27,533 bases of DNA, taken from NCBI GenBank assembly GCA_001310555.1, contig BAXO01000073.1:1-27533 (forward strand), read 5' to 3'. Below, piece after piece: positions 17,606-27,289 of this stretch (positions are counted from its first letter, which is position 1; each line of letters opens with the position of its first letter). This stretch comes from Bacillus sp. JCM 19058. GTDB taxonomy: Bacteria; Bacillota; Bacilli; Bacillales_H; Bacillaceae_D. Position numbers and translations under genes: made by a program. The notes under the pieces are model-generated. The model saw nothing but the letters and a program-made list of their open reading frames with translations, ran no database searches and had not been told where the DNA came from.

Positions 17606-18405
17606 TCATAAACGAACCATTTCCCTTTGTTTGCGACGAAAAATAGCCCATTTTGTGTAGCCGATCTCGATGAGCTTTTGACGGACGCCCTCCCATTGGT
17701 CACCCACTCGCTCAGGACGATGGGCATCAGACCCAAAGGTTACCATGACTTTGTAGAATAACGCCCGTTCCAAAATGTCCTCACTTGGTTGCCAGCCGAG
17801 TACTCCCGATGTGGAAGTATTCACTTCGATAGCTACATCGCATTCCCCTATCGTCTTTAAACAGCGATCAACAGCATCCGTTTTCAGATCGTTAAAGCCT
17901 GGAATGTGCCTTTTCATCCCATCAATATGCCCTAATATTTGGAACATCCCGCTTAAGGCAGATTGTTGAATGAGATTGTAGTACATTTCTTTTTCCAAGA
18001 TTAGCCGGTACTCACTCATGCCTTTTGGACGATCACGATTAAAAATAGACCGTCCATTGGAGGCGTGAACGGAGCCGATCAAGTAATCAAACGGATATTT
18101 TCGGTAAATTTCCCGATACATAGCAATGTGTTCTGGGACAAAATCAGATTCCAATCCTAGCAATACTTCTATTTTGCCTTCATACTCTTTTTTTTCAAAG
18201 CTAGTACCTCTTCAATATAGCCTGAAAATTCATGGATTGGCATGACATATTTCGGGTCATACGGCTCCTTTTTATAAAACCAAGGTGAGTGATCCGATAT
18301 TCCGATCAAGCTCAAATTGCGCTCAATCGCTGCTTCAATATAATCCCTAACCTTGCCTTTTGCATGTCCGCACCTTTCATGATGAGTATGGAAATCGAAT
18401 TTCAT
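17606..18405 (-). CDS. PHP-family phosphoesterase, histidinol-phosphatase (HisJ)-like (frameshifted in this read)
   Basis: About 266 residues with the PHP metal-binding motifs in order: FDFHTHHERCGHAKGK (motif I), LIGISDHSPW (motif II), LGLESDFVPEH, DYLIGSVHA, ILGHIDGMKR, VAIEVNTSTSG and VTFGSDAHRPE. These give a multi-metal phosphoesterase site. HisJ enzymes hydrolyse histidinol phosphate, but the setting beside a LacI regulator and secreted polysaccharide enzymes argues for a sugar- or polyol-phosphate substrate; this is inference. Start ATG 18405 after GGGAGGAGG. One frame break at the A8 run near 18187-18194 (ALKKKEYEGKIE). Promoter at 18492-18520 with an operator-like palindrome between it and the gene. 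Confidence 0.88.
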
Positions 18406-18463
18406 TCACACAACCTCCTCCCTATTAAGCTATGAGGGCATTTTGTTTCAACTCCACTAATTA

Positions 18464-18475
18464 TGGAGCGCTCCA
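18464..18475. promoter_or_regulatory. LacI-type operator, phosphoesterase side
   Basis: Perfect 12-bp palindrome TGGAGCGCTCCA with the central CG typical of LacI/GalR operators. It lies about 10-20 bases downstream of the predicted start of the minus-strand transcript, a position where a repressor blocks transcription. It shares the 10-bp core GGAGCGCTCC with the site at 18650. Confidence 0.75.
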
Positions 18476-18491
18476 CCAACGAAATACTTTA

Positions 18492-18520
18492 ATCGTATCA
18501 CGCTTCCTCGAAGCTGTAAA
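18492..18520 (-). promoter_or_regulatory. Promoter of the phosphoesterase gene
   Basis: -35 TTTACA (18515-18520), 17-base spacer, -10 TACGAT (18492-18497) on the minus strand. The spacer contains a small hairpin (GCTTC/GAAGC). Confidence 0.5.
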
Positions 18521-18580
18521 TGCTGACAGCCTCAATGCGACCTGCAGCTTAAAATTTTATTTAATAAAGCGAGATTTCAG

Positions 18581-18609
18581 TTGACTATACAATGTTGTTA
18601 TACTATTAT
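18581..18609 (+). promoter_or_regulatory. Promoter of the lyase/metallophosphoesterase operon
   Basis: -35 TTGACT (18581-18586), 17-base spacer, -10 TATTAT (18604-18609). Divergent from the phosphoesterase promoter, with about 60 bases between the two -35 boxes. Predicted start near 18616 gives a leader of about 300 bases. Confidence 0.7.
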
Positions 18610-18647
18610 GAAAATAAATATAGTTAGGGAATGTTTTCCATTTAAAT

Positions 18648-18661
18648 TGGGAGCGCTCCAA
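18648..18661. promoter_or_regulatory. LacI-type operator, lyase side
   Basis: TGGGAGCGCTCCAA, with the same perfect core GGAGCGCTCC (18650-18659) as at 18464. It sits about 34 bases downstream of the predicted lyase transcription start. The two sites are about 186 bp apart, so a tetramer or two dimers could control both directions. Confidence 0.72.
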
Positions 18662-18742
18662 AAAATCATTTTGCTGATATTTAGCTGCCGCTTTCCCTTA
18701 TACTACATGCGATTATCATTCCCGTTCATAATGCCTTGCTAA

Positions 18743-18763
18743 AAACCCTTTTTGAAAGGGTTT
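18743..18763 (+). other. Hairpin in the lyase leader
   Basis: Perfect 9-bp stem AAACCCTTT / AAAGGGTTT with a 3-base loop, about 160 bases before the lyase start. The 3' arm ends in only three T, so it is at best a weak attenuator. No gene seen in the 18616-18923 leader. Confidence 0.4.
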
Positions 18764-18923
18764 CCAATCGTTCAATGCCTAACAAACGGGGCAAGTAGTG
18801 GAAAGTGCCCCTCGCTCTACTTCTTGAATCCTTATCAACTGACTCGACTATCATGTTACATTTACGAGCTTTTTTTTCTGTTTGTTTAGCTTGTACATTT
18901 TTGTTTAGAAAGGCGTGAAATAA

Positions 18924-21900
18924 ATGAGTCACCGATCAACAAAAAAAAGATTTGGCCCCTGTATGCTTGTCTTCACAATGTTTTTGCTGCTAGTAGCTCC
19001 TCAATCTATCCATTCATCGGTCTTGGGAAATCCGACTGCCGAAGCCTGGGCATTAAGGGCCGGCGGCGTCAGAAAGCAAGGCGGGGTGGGAGCCATCAGG
19101 CTCTACCGTTAAAAAAAGTGCTGGAAAAGGCAGAAGATGAACCAGTTTATGACGACTTTATCAATCCGGGCTTTGAGGAACCTTTACAGGCAGACGGCTC
19201 AATTAAGGGCTGGAGCGGAGATCAAGGTATTTCTATTTCAAATGAGCAGTCAAAGAGCGGTCATTATTCATTAAAGCTGCATGATACGAGTACGAGCGAA
19301 TCAGTTTGGGCAAGCAGTAACAAGATCAATGTTGAGTCAAGCTCCTTTTACCATTTTGAAGCTCATATGTTCGTTGTATCACAAACTCATGCTGTTGTCT
19401 TTGAGGTATCCTTCCACGATGCTGACGGAGACTCGGTTGGCTCCAACCGCAATGTATTGTACCGAGATGTTGAAAAGAATAAATGGCTCGGTATGAATCT
19501 ATTCGCCGAAGCACCACGCGACGCCGCTTATATGCAAATCCACTTTGGATCAGGAGGGGTTAGTTTGACAGAAGCGTACTTTGATGATGTTTCATTTTCG
19601 CAGGTAGAGCGAACGATTGAGAATCCTAGTGCCATGTCCAATGAAACGTTTTTTTGGTAAGTGGGATTCCGACACGAATGCTTGGAAAACGGAAGGTAAG
19701 ATAAACTATCAGTTCAGTGCAGAGCTTACTCCAGTAGAAGAAGCCGTTAAAAAAGGAGATTACAAGACAGCCGAAGAAGAATTGCTCAATTATTATCAGG
19801 AAAGAAAAGGATTTAAGACACTAGAAAATTATGAAACGGGGCGCAGAACCGAGGTCGCCGACTTGCTGCTGGACTGGATACTGACGCTCTCTGGTGAAAG
19901 CTATGCGACAACTGTTACCGTCGGCAATAAATACGAGCTCGTTCAAGCTGATGTGACCAGAGAATTAAAAGGTGCGGCAGGAGAAAATATCTCCTTTATT
20001 TTGATGGCGCGGCACAAAGGTCCTCAGGCAATGTTCCACAGTCGTGAGCATAATGAGCATCCGCCAATGCTGGAAGTTACGATCGATGACAAGACGCACA
20101 CGCTGACTGCTGTGAAGGATACGTACATTCATGCCGGTCAGCCCGACAGCAACTTTGGGAGCGAGGAAGTATTATTTGTCAAAGATGAAGGCTCTCCTTA
20201 CAATGAAGAATCGAGCAAAAGCTATCTCCAATTCGACTTGAGCGAGCTTCAAGGTGAGGTTTCTGACGCGACATTACACTTATACGGGGCAAATACTTCA
20301 AAGAGTGATGATTTTCAAGTCATGATATATCTAACGAACAATACCGGCTGGAATGAGGATGAATTGACATGGAGTAACCATTTTGGAAAAACGTTCTCAT
20401 GGGAAGGCATTGAAGGAGGAACAGACTGGAGGAGACCTCCTGCTTCTGATCCAGAGTTCTTTTACCAGATTCCGCGCTTCAATTATGCCTCAACGCTAAT
20501 CGTCGAATATAAGGCAACAGGAGATCGCACGTATACGGATCATCTTGTAATGATGATGATGGATTTTATTTATGATACAGAGGCGTACGGTGGTCTACAA
20601 GGAGCAGGCTCCTATCCGAGGACGATTGATTCTGCCATTCGCGCCTTCAACTGGATCAATGCATACCATTTTCTGAAGGATACGGAATCATTAAGTGCTT
20701 CAGCTAATACAGCCATAGTAAAAACGTTGTGGAAAACGGCCAAATTTCTTGAAAGCGAATTCAACGATTCTAACTGGGGTGTCATCGAGTCGAAGGCTTT
20801 TACCATATCGCCGGTTATTTTCCAGAGTTTGTCCAATCTCCTTCGTGGGAAACGCTAGTCAATGAACGACTGGCCTATTTATTCAGTACCGTCTATTTGC
20901 GGGACGGTGGCTACGTGGAAGCTTCGACCACTTACGCAGCTATCGCCATCAATGAATTTATGAACATAAAAAAATTCGGCCAATTAAACGGAAAAAGCTT
21001 CTCAGAGGATTTCGATCTGTGGCTGCGCAGAGCTGGAAAATATTTAATAGACATCGCCTTCCCGGACGGAATCGATCCGATGATGGGAGATAGCTCAAGC
21101 ACGAATCATCGACCAGTCATTACAGAGCTGGCAGCGCAAACGGACGATCCGTATTTACTCTATGTAGGAAGCGGTGGAAAAGACGGTGTGGAGCCACCGT
21201 ACACGTCTACACTCTATCCGGTGCAAGGTAGCGCCATTTTGCGAAGCGGGTGGGAGCAAAACGATTTATATATGCACATAAATACGGCAACAGGCTCTCA
21301 TGAGCATCCGGATGAGCTAAGCGTCATTGCTTATGCTTATGGAAGACCGCTCATTGTTGATCCGGGAACATATACGTATTCGCATGATGACATTTCGAAT
21401 TGGCTGCGCAAAACGACGCAAGCCCACAATACGATTGAAATTAACGGTGTGGCTCAGGACAGCTCGCTCGGCGGAGAATTGGAGCGGCTCGTCCAAAATC
21501 CGGAATTTGATTTTCTGACTGGAGAAACATTGGGTACTCCTGGTTTTGTCCACGAGCGAAACGTTTTATTCGTGAAGCCTGGCTTCTGGATTGTTTCCGA
21601 TCAAGTGAGCGGTGGTACGGGAATAAATAGCTATGAGCAAAACTGGCATTACTTGCCCCATGCCAATGTCACGATTGAGGAGGAGACGAACCGCTCGTAT
21701 ACTTCTTTTGGCGATAACGGTCCCGACATCCAAGTTATCCCTGCCGATCCAGAGGAGCTAAAAGCGCGACTGTCAGACGGTTATTATTCCGATCGCTTCT
21801 ACTCCGTACAGGACGCCAAATATACTTCCTATTTAAAACAAACAGAAGGAGAAGTGACCTTCGATACTGTTCTCTTTCCTACTGCCCACGGAGAGAAGAC

Positions 21901-23113
21901 GAAGGTTCATGTCGAGCGGATCGAGCTCGATGCCGACAATGAACAAGCAACAGCGTTAAAGCTTGAAAAAAACCGGTTCCGAAACGGAAACAGGATATTA
22001 TTATTTAACTTACATTGACACCGACGATTATGAAGAAAAAACCTTTGCCGGCTATTCATTCGAAGGGAAATCAGCTTATGTAGAAGAGGCTCAGAACGGT
22101 GAGCTCCAACGGGCAATTATCGTTGACGGCTCATTGCTGAAACGCGAGCAAACGACCGTTATTCAATTCGATCAGCCTATTAACGATTTAAATCTCGTCT
22201 GGGACAATGAGCAACTAAACGTGGCTGGAAGAGATTTAGTTGCCGATGACAACCCAGAAAAAGCCGTTCCGATTTATGCACCGAATGTTAGTAAAATCGT
22301 CCTCAACGGTGAGACCGTACCCTTCACTCGGCAAGGCGACTATGTGTATGCTGTGCGACTAGCGGAGGCACACCATTCTAATATTACAGACAGCCTTGCC
22401 ATTGATATCGACCCAGATGAGCGCACGACCGTCGCGTTCGAACTCGTTCCGGCCAAAAATGAAATCGATGGCTGGATCGGCCTGAACACCGATGCGAACT
22501 GTGAAAACGAATGCTACGCAATGGCGATCCAGCTTCACCCCGATGGCACGTTCCTCGCTTCCGATGGGACGGAGAAAACAGCGTTAGTCCATGAGCCGTA
22601 TTTCGCCAATCAGTTGGTGAAAGTCTCATTGGACATCGATCCTGGAGCAGGGACGTACGATGTCTATGTCACGCGGGAAGGCGGATTTGAAACCTTAATT
22701 GCCAAAAACCATTCGCTGCATCACGAGATTTCCGGAACAAATCAGCTATTTGTTCAGCTTCAAAGTAAAGTAGAACAAGACTTTAGCATTCAAAACCTGA
22801 AAAGCTATCGCCCAGACGGAGAAAAACCGGAAGACTTCGCAATCACTGTACTTAATGAGCCCCATCATAGCAACGGTATGGACGATATGGCCCCGGCAGG
22901 CGACTATACCTTTTCGGAAAACTGAATCAAGCGGGAACCGTCTATGTCGATGGTGAGGAAGCAGCATTGGCTAAGGATTATACTTTTTCCGCAATAGTGG
23001 AGCTTCAAATGGGTCGAAACCGAATCGAAATTACAGCAGTGGACGAAGCAGGTAACGAGGCGGAGCCGATCATTTGGGAAGTCGTCGCTACAGGGGGAGG
23101 TCGCTCGAATTAA
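18924..23113 (+). CDS. Secreted multidomain heparinase II/III-type polysaccharide lyase (frameshifted in this read)
   Basis: About 1395 residues reconstructed. Order: signal peptide (MLVFTMFLLLVAPQSIHSS); CBM-like beta-sandwich (FINPGFEEPLQADGSIKGW ... AYFDDVSFSQ); helical start of the lyase toroid (EEAVKKGDYKTAEEELLNYY); an inserted DNRLRE/CBM96-like module (VKDTYIHAGQPDSNFGSEE, KSYLQFDLSEL); rest of the toroid (FNYASTLIVEYKATGDRTYT, GVIESKAFYHIAGYFPEF); Hepar_II_III domain (GSHEHPDELSVIAYAYGRP, DPGTYTYSHDD, AHNTIEINGVAQD) with the expected His/Tyr; a LamG-like module; a C-terminal Ig-like module (LNEPHHSNGMDD ... ELQMGRNRIEITAVDEAGNE). ATG 18924 after AAAGGCG. Breaks: 19040-19110, 19650 (T7), about 20803, 21965 (A7), about 22915. 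Substrate likely an acidic polysaccharide (uronate type); not provable here. Confidence 0.88.
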
Positions 23114-23218
23114 AATGGCTATGTTACTGTTCATCGCACGTAAACTGGAGAATTGTTAAAGCTAGGAGCGTACTTCTCAGCTTGAACCCAAAGTCTGAGC
23201 TGAAAGGTGGAATAAAGG

Positions 23219-24466
23219 TTGGATATAGGTGAGTTCAATCTACAGAACGGTCAAAATTTGCTCGTGAATAACGATCAATCCTTACGTTGCTCTAGAACGC
23301 TTGGCGGATGCAAACCTGAGAACCTCGTGCTAACCTGGCAGCACGACCCGAAAACAAGTGCCTGTTTCACTTGGAGAACGCACCCATCTGTGATGGAAAC
23401 AGCAGTAGAATTAGTTCCGAGCCATCGTTTCCCGGGGGCGTTTGTCCCTGAGGAAACATTGCGAGTTCAAGGGGCAAACTACTTGTATGCTACAGATATC
23501 GGTGTCATGCGAATCCATGTAGTAGAAGCGTTTACTCTTGACCCTGGAACTGAGTATGTGTACCGTGTCGGCAGTGGTCTTAAGGAAGAATGGTCCTGCA
23601 CAGGGATCTTTTCTACCGAAGCACCCGAATGTATGCCATTTACTTTCCTGTATTTCACAGACAATCAAGCCGCATTCGCAAACGCTTCTGTGCGCAACGG
23701 TTACGGAGTGTGGGGAAATATTTTTCGGCAAGCTGTCATGCAATATCCGGAAGCGAAGTTTATGCTTCACTCCGGCGATTTTGTAGAAGACGGTAGCAGG
23801 CAACTGCATTGGGAATACTTTTTTTTAACGTTATTGAGGATTATTTGCCTAAGCTCTTTTTTTGTACCCGTTGTAGGAAATCATGATGCACTAGGCACGG
23901 GTATAACTAATTACAGAAGCAGATTTCAATTGCCATTAAATGGCCCAGTCGGGGAAGAGAAGCTCGTATATTCCTTTGATTATGGAGCTCTCCACCTGGC
24001 AATTCTAAGTACGGAAAGCGGGTTGGATACAGAGACGTTGCAGAAACAGGCAGATTGGCTGCGTCTAGACATGAACACCTCTAAGCAAAGATGGAAGCTC
24101 GTCGCCTTGCATCGCCCTCCTTATCATTCGAGTCCGACGCGAGAAAATAAACAAATTCGCGAAGCGTGGGTTCCTGTTTTTGAAGAACTCGGCATTGATT
24201 TGGTCGTAGCAGGACACGATCACTCATATATGCGTACATGGCCAATGACTGGTGGAGAAGCCGCACAAGAAGGCATCACCTACGTGATCGGAGGGGTCGC
24301 AGGACCGGGCGGACGAAAGGCGGGTGCTCATCCATGGGTACGAGTCTCTGCCGAAGATATCGTCAATTACTCGGTCATTACGATTGATGAGCATCATTTA
24401 ACCTTCAAATCTGTAGACAGTAACGGAAAGACAGTCGATCAGTTTTCGATTACCAAAGGCAATTAG
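23219..24466 (+). CDS. Metallophosphoesterase with purple-acid-phosphatase-type N-domain
   Basis: 415 residues: an Ig/fibronectin-like N-domain (ENLVLTWQHDPKTSACFTWR ... LDPGTEYVYRVGSG) then a calcineurin-type phosphoesterase domain with YFTDNQA, LHSGDFVEDG, VVGNHDALG, LHRPPYHS and VAGHDHSYMR, the usual two-metal ligands. The start is TTG 23219, eight bases after AAAGGTGG, because TAA (23213) closes the frame upstream. That start matches an internal Leu of the neighbouring paralogue, so the protein begins mid-domain and lacks a signal peptide; it may be cytoplasmic, truncated, or have lost its 5' part to sequence error. Residues about 202-216 are out of frame: T-run errors at 23819-23826 and 23866-23872 cancel, so the read shows LTLLRIICLSSFF where the paralogue predicts a soluble helix (NVIEDYLPKLF). 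Same operon as the lyase, 105 bases downstream. Confidence 0.85.
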   Translation: MDIGEFNLQNGQNLLVNNDQSLRCSRTLGGCKPENLVLTWQHDPKTSACFTWRTHPSVMETAVELVPSHRFPGAFVPEETLRVQGANYLYATDIGVMRIHVVEAFTLDPGTEYVYRVGSGLKEEWSCTGIFSTEAPECMPFTFLYFTDNQAAFANASVRNGYGVWGNIFRQAVMQYPEAKFMLHSGDFVEDGSRQLHWEYFFLTLLRIICLSSFFVPVVGNHDALGTGITNYRSRFQLPLNGPVGEEKLVYSFDYGALHLAILSTESGLDTETLQKQADWLRLDMNTSKQRWKLVALHRPPYHSSPTRENKQIREAWVPVFEELGIDLVVAGHDHSYMRTWPMTGGEAAQEGITYVIGGVAGPGGRKAGAHPWVRVSAEDIVNYSVITIDEHHLTFKSVDSNGKTVDQFSITKGN

Positions 24467-24582
24467 CACTCGCAATTTGTATTTGTCAGACGCTCAATTA
24501 TGGTAGCACTGAACCTCTCGGAACTAGTATGTTATTGCCTGTATCGGCGCGACGATCAAATTAATCAGAAAGGCGTGACAGA
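24467..24582. other. Spacer between the two phosphoesterase genes
   Basis: No gene, promoter or terminator recognised. It ends in AGAAAGGCGTGA, a near copy of the ribosome binding region before the lyase gene. Confidence 0.4.
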
Positions 24583-27116
24583 ATGAACAAATTCAGCCAA
24601 TTATTGCAAAATAAAGGATTAACCGTCGGGATAAGCCTTTTTATTATTGGTTTTTTCATATTGGCAGCTTTATCATTTACGACCGCCCTTGCTGAGCAAA
24701 CTGTCGAGGTTCGTAATCCAAGCTTTGAAGAGCCTGTAAGCGAAGGACGTATTCCAGGCTGGACTCAATTGGGTAGCGGCGGGACGCTTCAAGTAACGGG
24801 TGAGCAAAAAGTAAGCGGCGAGCAGAGCTATATTTTTATGACGAGGACGACGCCAACAGCTTGTCAGCACTCAGTGATCCGATTGACGTATCTCCTGGTT
24901 ATATATACCGTTCTGACGCGCATATGCACGTACTCGAACAGTCTCATTCTGTCGTCTTCGAGCTTCAGTTTTTCGACGAAGCCGGCGAGCGTTTATCCTC
25001 TGAAAATGTATTGTACCGGGCACAGGATGCAGAAGAGTGGCTCAATCAGTGGTACGCGATTCAAGTGGAGGCCCAAGCTCCACCGCGAACAGAAACGATG
25101 CGGATTCTATTCCACTCCGGAGTGCCAAGTATTACCGAAGCTTATTTCGATGATGTATCGGTGGTTGAAATCGAACAAAATTTCGAGCCGCCAACCATAA
25201 CTGTGCTGAATGAGCCCCATCATAGCAACGGCATGGATGATAAAGCGACAGTTGGCGATTATACGATCATCGGCGAATTGAGCGATGCTGGGAAGGTTTA
25301 TGTCGATGGGAAGGAGGCCCCTCTTTTCGGTGAGCATTTTTTCTCCGCAGTATTAGAGCTTCACATGGGCAGGAACCGAATCGAAATTACAGCAGAGGAC
25401 GAGTTAGGGATACAAGCACAACCAGTCATATGGGAGGTAGTTGCTACTCGGCAAGGACAAACCAAACCCACATTACAAGTTGAGCCGACGGCTTGTCAAA
25501 GCGTTACCATTCGACGATTACCGTAACAGACAAAAAAGGCGACCCCGTTCAAGGGGCATCTATCCGAATCGTTGACCACGATTATCGTGTCGGAACCGTC
25601 ATTAACACAAGTCAACTGGCGATCAGACTTCATCCTGCGAGCGGTCAAGAGATTGTGTACAGGGCACCAGCCCGAATGAAGCTCCTTATATATGATACAT
25701 TCACGGAGGAAAACGGGACCGAATGGAGCTATGTCGAGCTCCCTAATAATGAGTTTGGCTGGGCGATGAATCGATATCTCGACATCAAGCTTGGGGTCAG
25801 CCTTTCGGAATTACCGATGAAGACGGAAAGGTTTATACTGACGAATTAAGCTTGAAGGTTGGAGAAATTGACATCCAGGCCGGCAAGGGCGGGCAGTCAA
25901 GTGGGGTGTATACCTTTAAAATTTCCGCACAGCTTGGCAGCGCTATCCGGAAAACCTAGTCATGACTTGGCAGCAGGATCCGAAAACGACCGCAAGCTTT
26001 ACTTGGAGAACCCACCCTGATATTGAAGACACATTCGTCGAGATAATGCCAAGCAGCCTTTATACGGAAGAATTTACGAACGAGGATGCATTACGCGTGG
26101 AAGGTACAAGTTTTTTTATTTACTACAGATCTCGGCGAAATGCGCATTCATGAGGCGGAGGCTGTCAATCTTGAACCAGGTACAGAGTACGTTTACCAGG
26201 TCGCAGTGGCCTCGAGGGGCAATGGTCGGAGGTCGGAACGTTTACGACCGAAGCGACTGAAGATGAAGCCTTTACTTTTCTGTTTATGACAGACAGTCAA
26301 GCAAGGCTAAACGATTCGATGAATGACGGTTACGGAGTCTGGGGTGACATTTTTCAAAAAGCGGTTGAGCATCATCCTGAAGCGAGGTTCGTGTTACACT
26401 CCGGAGATTTAGTCGATGATGGCGATTTGCAGATGCATTGGGAATATTTTTTTCAAGGCTGTTGAAGATGAGCTACCGAACCTGTTTATCGCTCCAGTCG
26501 TCGGGAACCACGATGCTATTAGAACAGGCCTTGACAATTATAGAGCTCAATTTCAATTGCCGCACAACGGCCCTGAAAACCAGGAAGAGCTTGTTTATTC
26601 GTTCGATTATGGCAACCTTCACATCGCGGTATTGAATACAGAGAGCGGATTGGATGAGGAGACGCTGAAAAAGCAGGCAGAATGGCTAAAAAATGACATG
26701 GACCAATCGGATCAACCGTGGAAGATCGTCTCCTTCCATCGTCCGCCTTATCACACGCATTCGTCCCGAGAAAATAAAGAAATTCGCGAAGCTTGGTCAC
26801 CGGTCTTTGATGAGCTCGGTATCGATCTTGTATTGACGGGACACGACCACACTTACATGCGTACATGGCCTTTAGTTGACGGGGAAATAGCGTCAGAGGG
26901 AACTATTTACGTCATCGGTGGAGTCGCCGGTCCGAGACCACGGACGCGGCAAGCTATCCATGGATGCATGTTTCCGCCGATAATATTGTCACATATTCTG
27001 CCATTACGATTGACGGGAGCCAGTTAACCTTTGAAGTAACCGACAGTGCAGGAAATACGGTAGATAAGTTTACGCTCGACAAAAATGAGCAAGGGCAAGG
27101 GAAAATTGTCGATTAG
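24583..27116 (+). CDS. Secreted multidomain metallophosphoesterase with nested SH3b domain (frameshifted in this read)
   Basis: About 845 residues. Order: signal peptide/anchor (VGISLFIIGFFILAALSFTTALA); CBM-like module as in the lyase (VRNPSFEEPVSEGRIPGW ... EAYFDDVSVVEIE); Ig-like module (LNEPHHSNGMDD ... HMGRNRIEITAEDE); an Ig/carboxypeptidase-regulatory-like domain opening TITVTDKKGDPVQGASIRI, interrupted by a bacterial SH3 domain (GTVINTSQLAIRLHPASG ... FGWAMNRYLD) and closing ITDEDGKVYTDELSLKVGEI; purple-acid-phosphatase N-domain (TWQQDPKTTASFTWRTHP); calcineurin-type domain (MTDSQA, HSGDLVDDGD, VVGNHDAI, FHRPPYHT, TGHDHTYMR). ATG 24583 after AAAGGCG. Breaks near 24838, 25488, 25795, 25940, 26109-26115, 26205, 26449-26455, 26935. 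SH3b suggests cell-wall attachment. Last gene of the operon. Confidence 0.86.
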
Positions 27117-27289
27117 AGCTGCCAACCGCCAGTGATGCCTAAACAAAGTAAGCCCCACTGGGCACTATGAAGCAAGAGTCGGAAAATATGAGCTCACCCA
27201 TTTCCTTGTCTGTACGATTAGACGAATCAGGGGCAGCACTCAGCTAAGCGCTTCACGGTGTACAGTCGTTATCCTCTCAATCCAAATAG
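27117..27289. other. 3' untranslated region of the operon
   Basis: No gene or repeat seen before the terminator. Confidence 0.4.

Noticed and set aside
23860..23875. Transmembrane helix in the first metallophosphoesterase
   Set aside because: The hydrophobic run is an artefact of two cancelling frameshifts; the paralogue has a soluble helix there.
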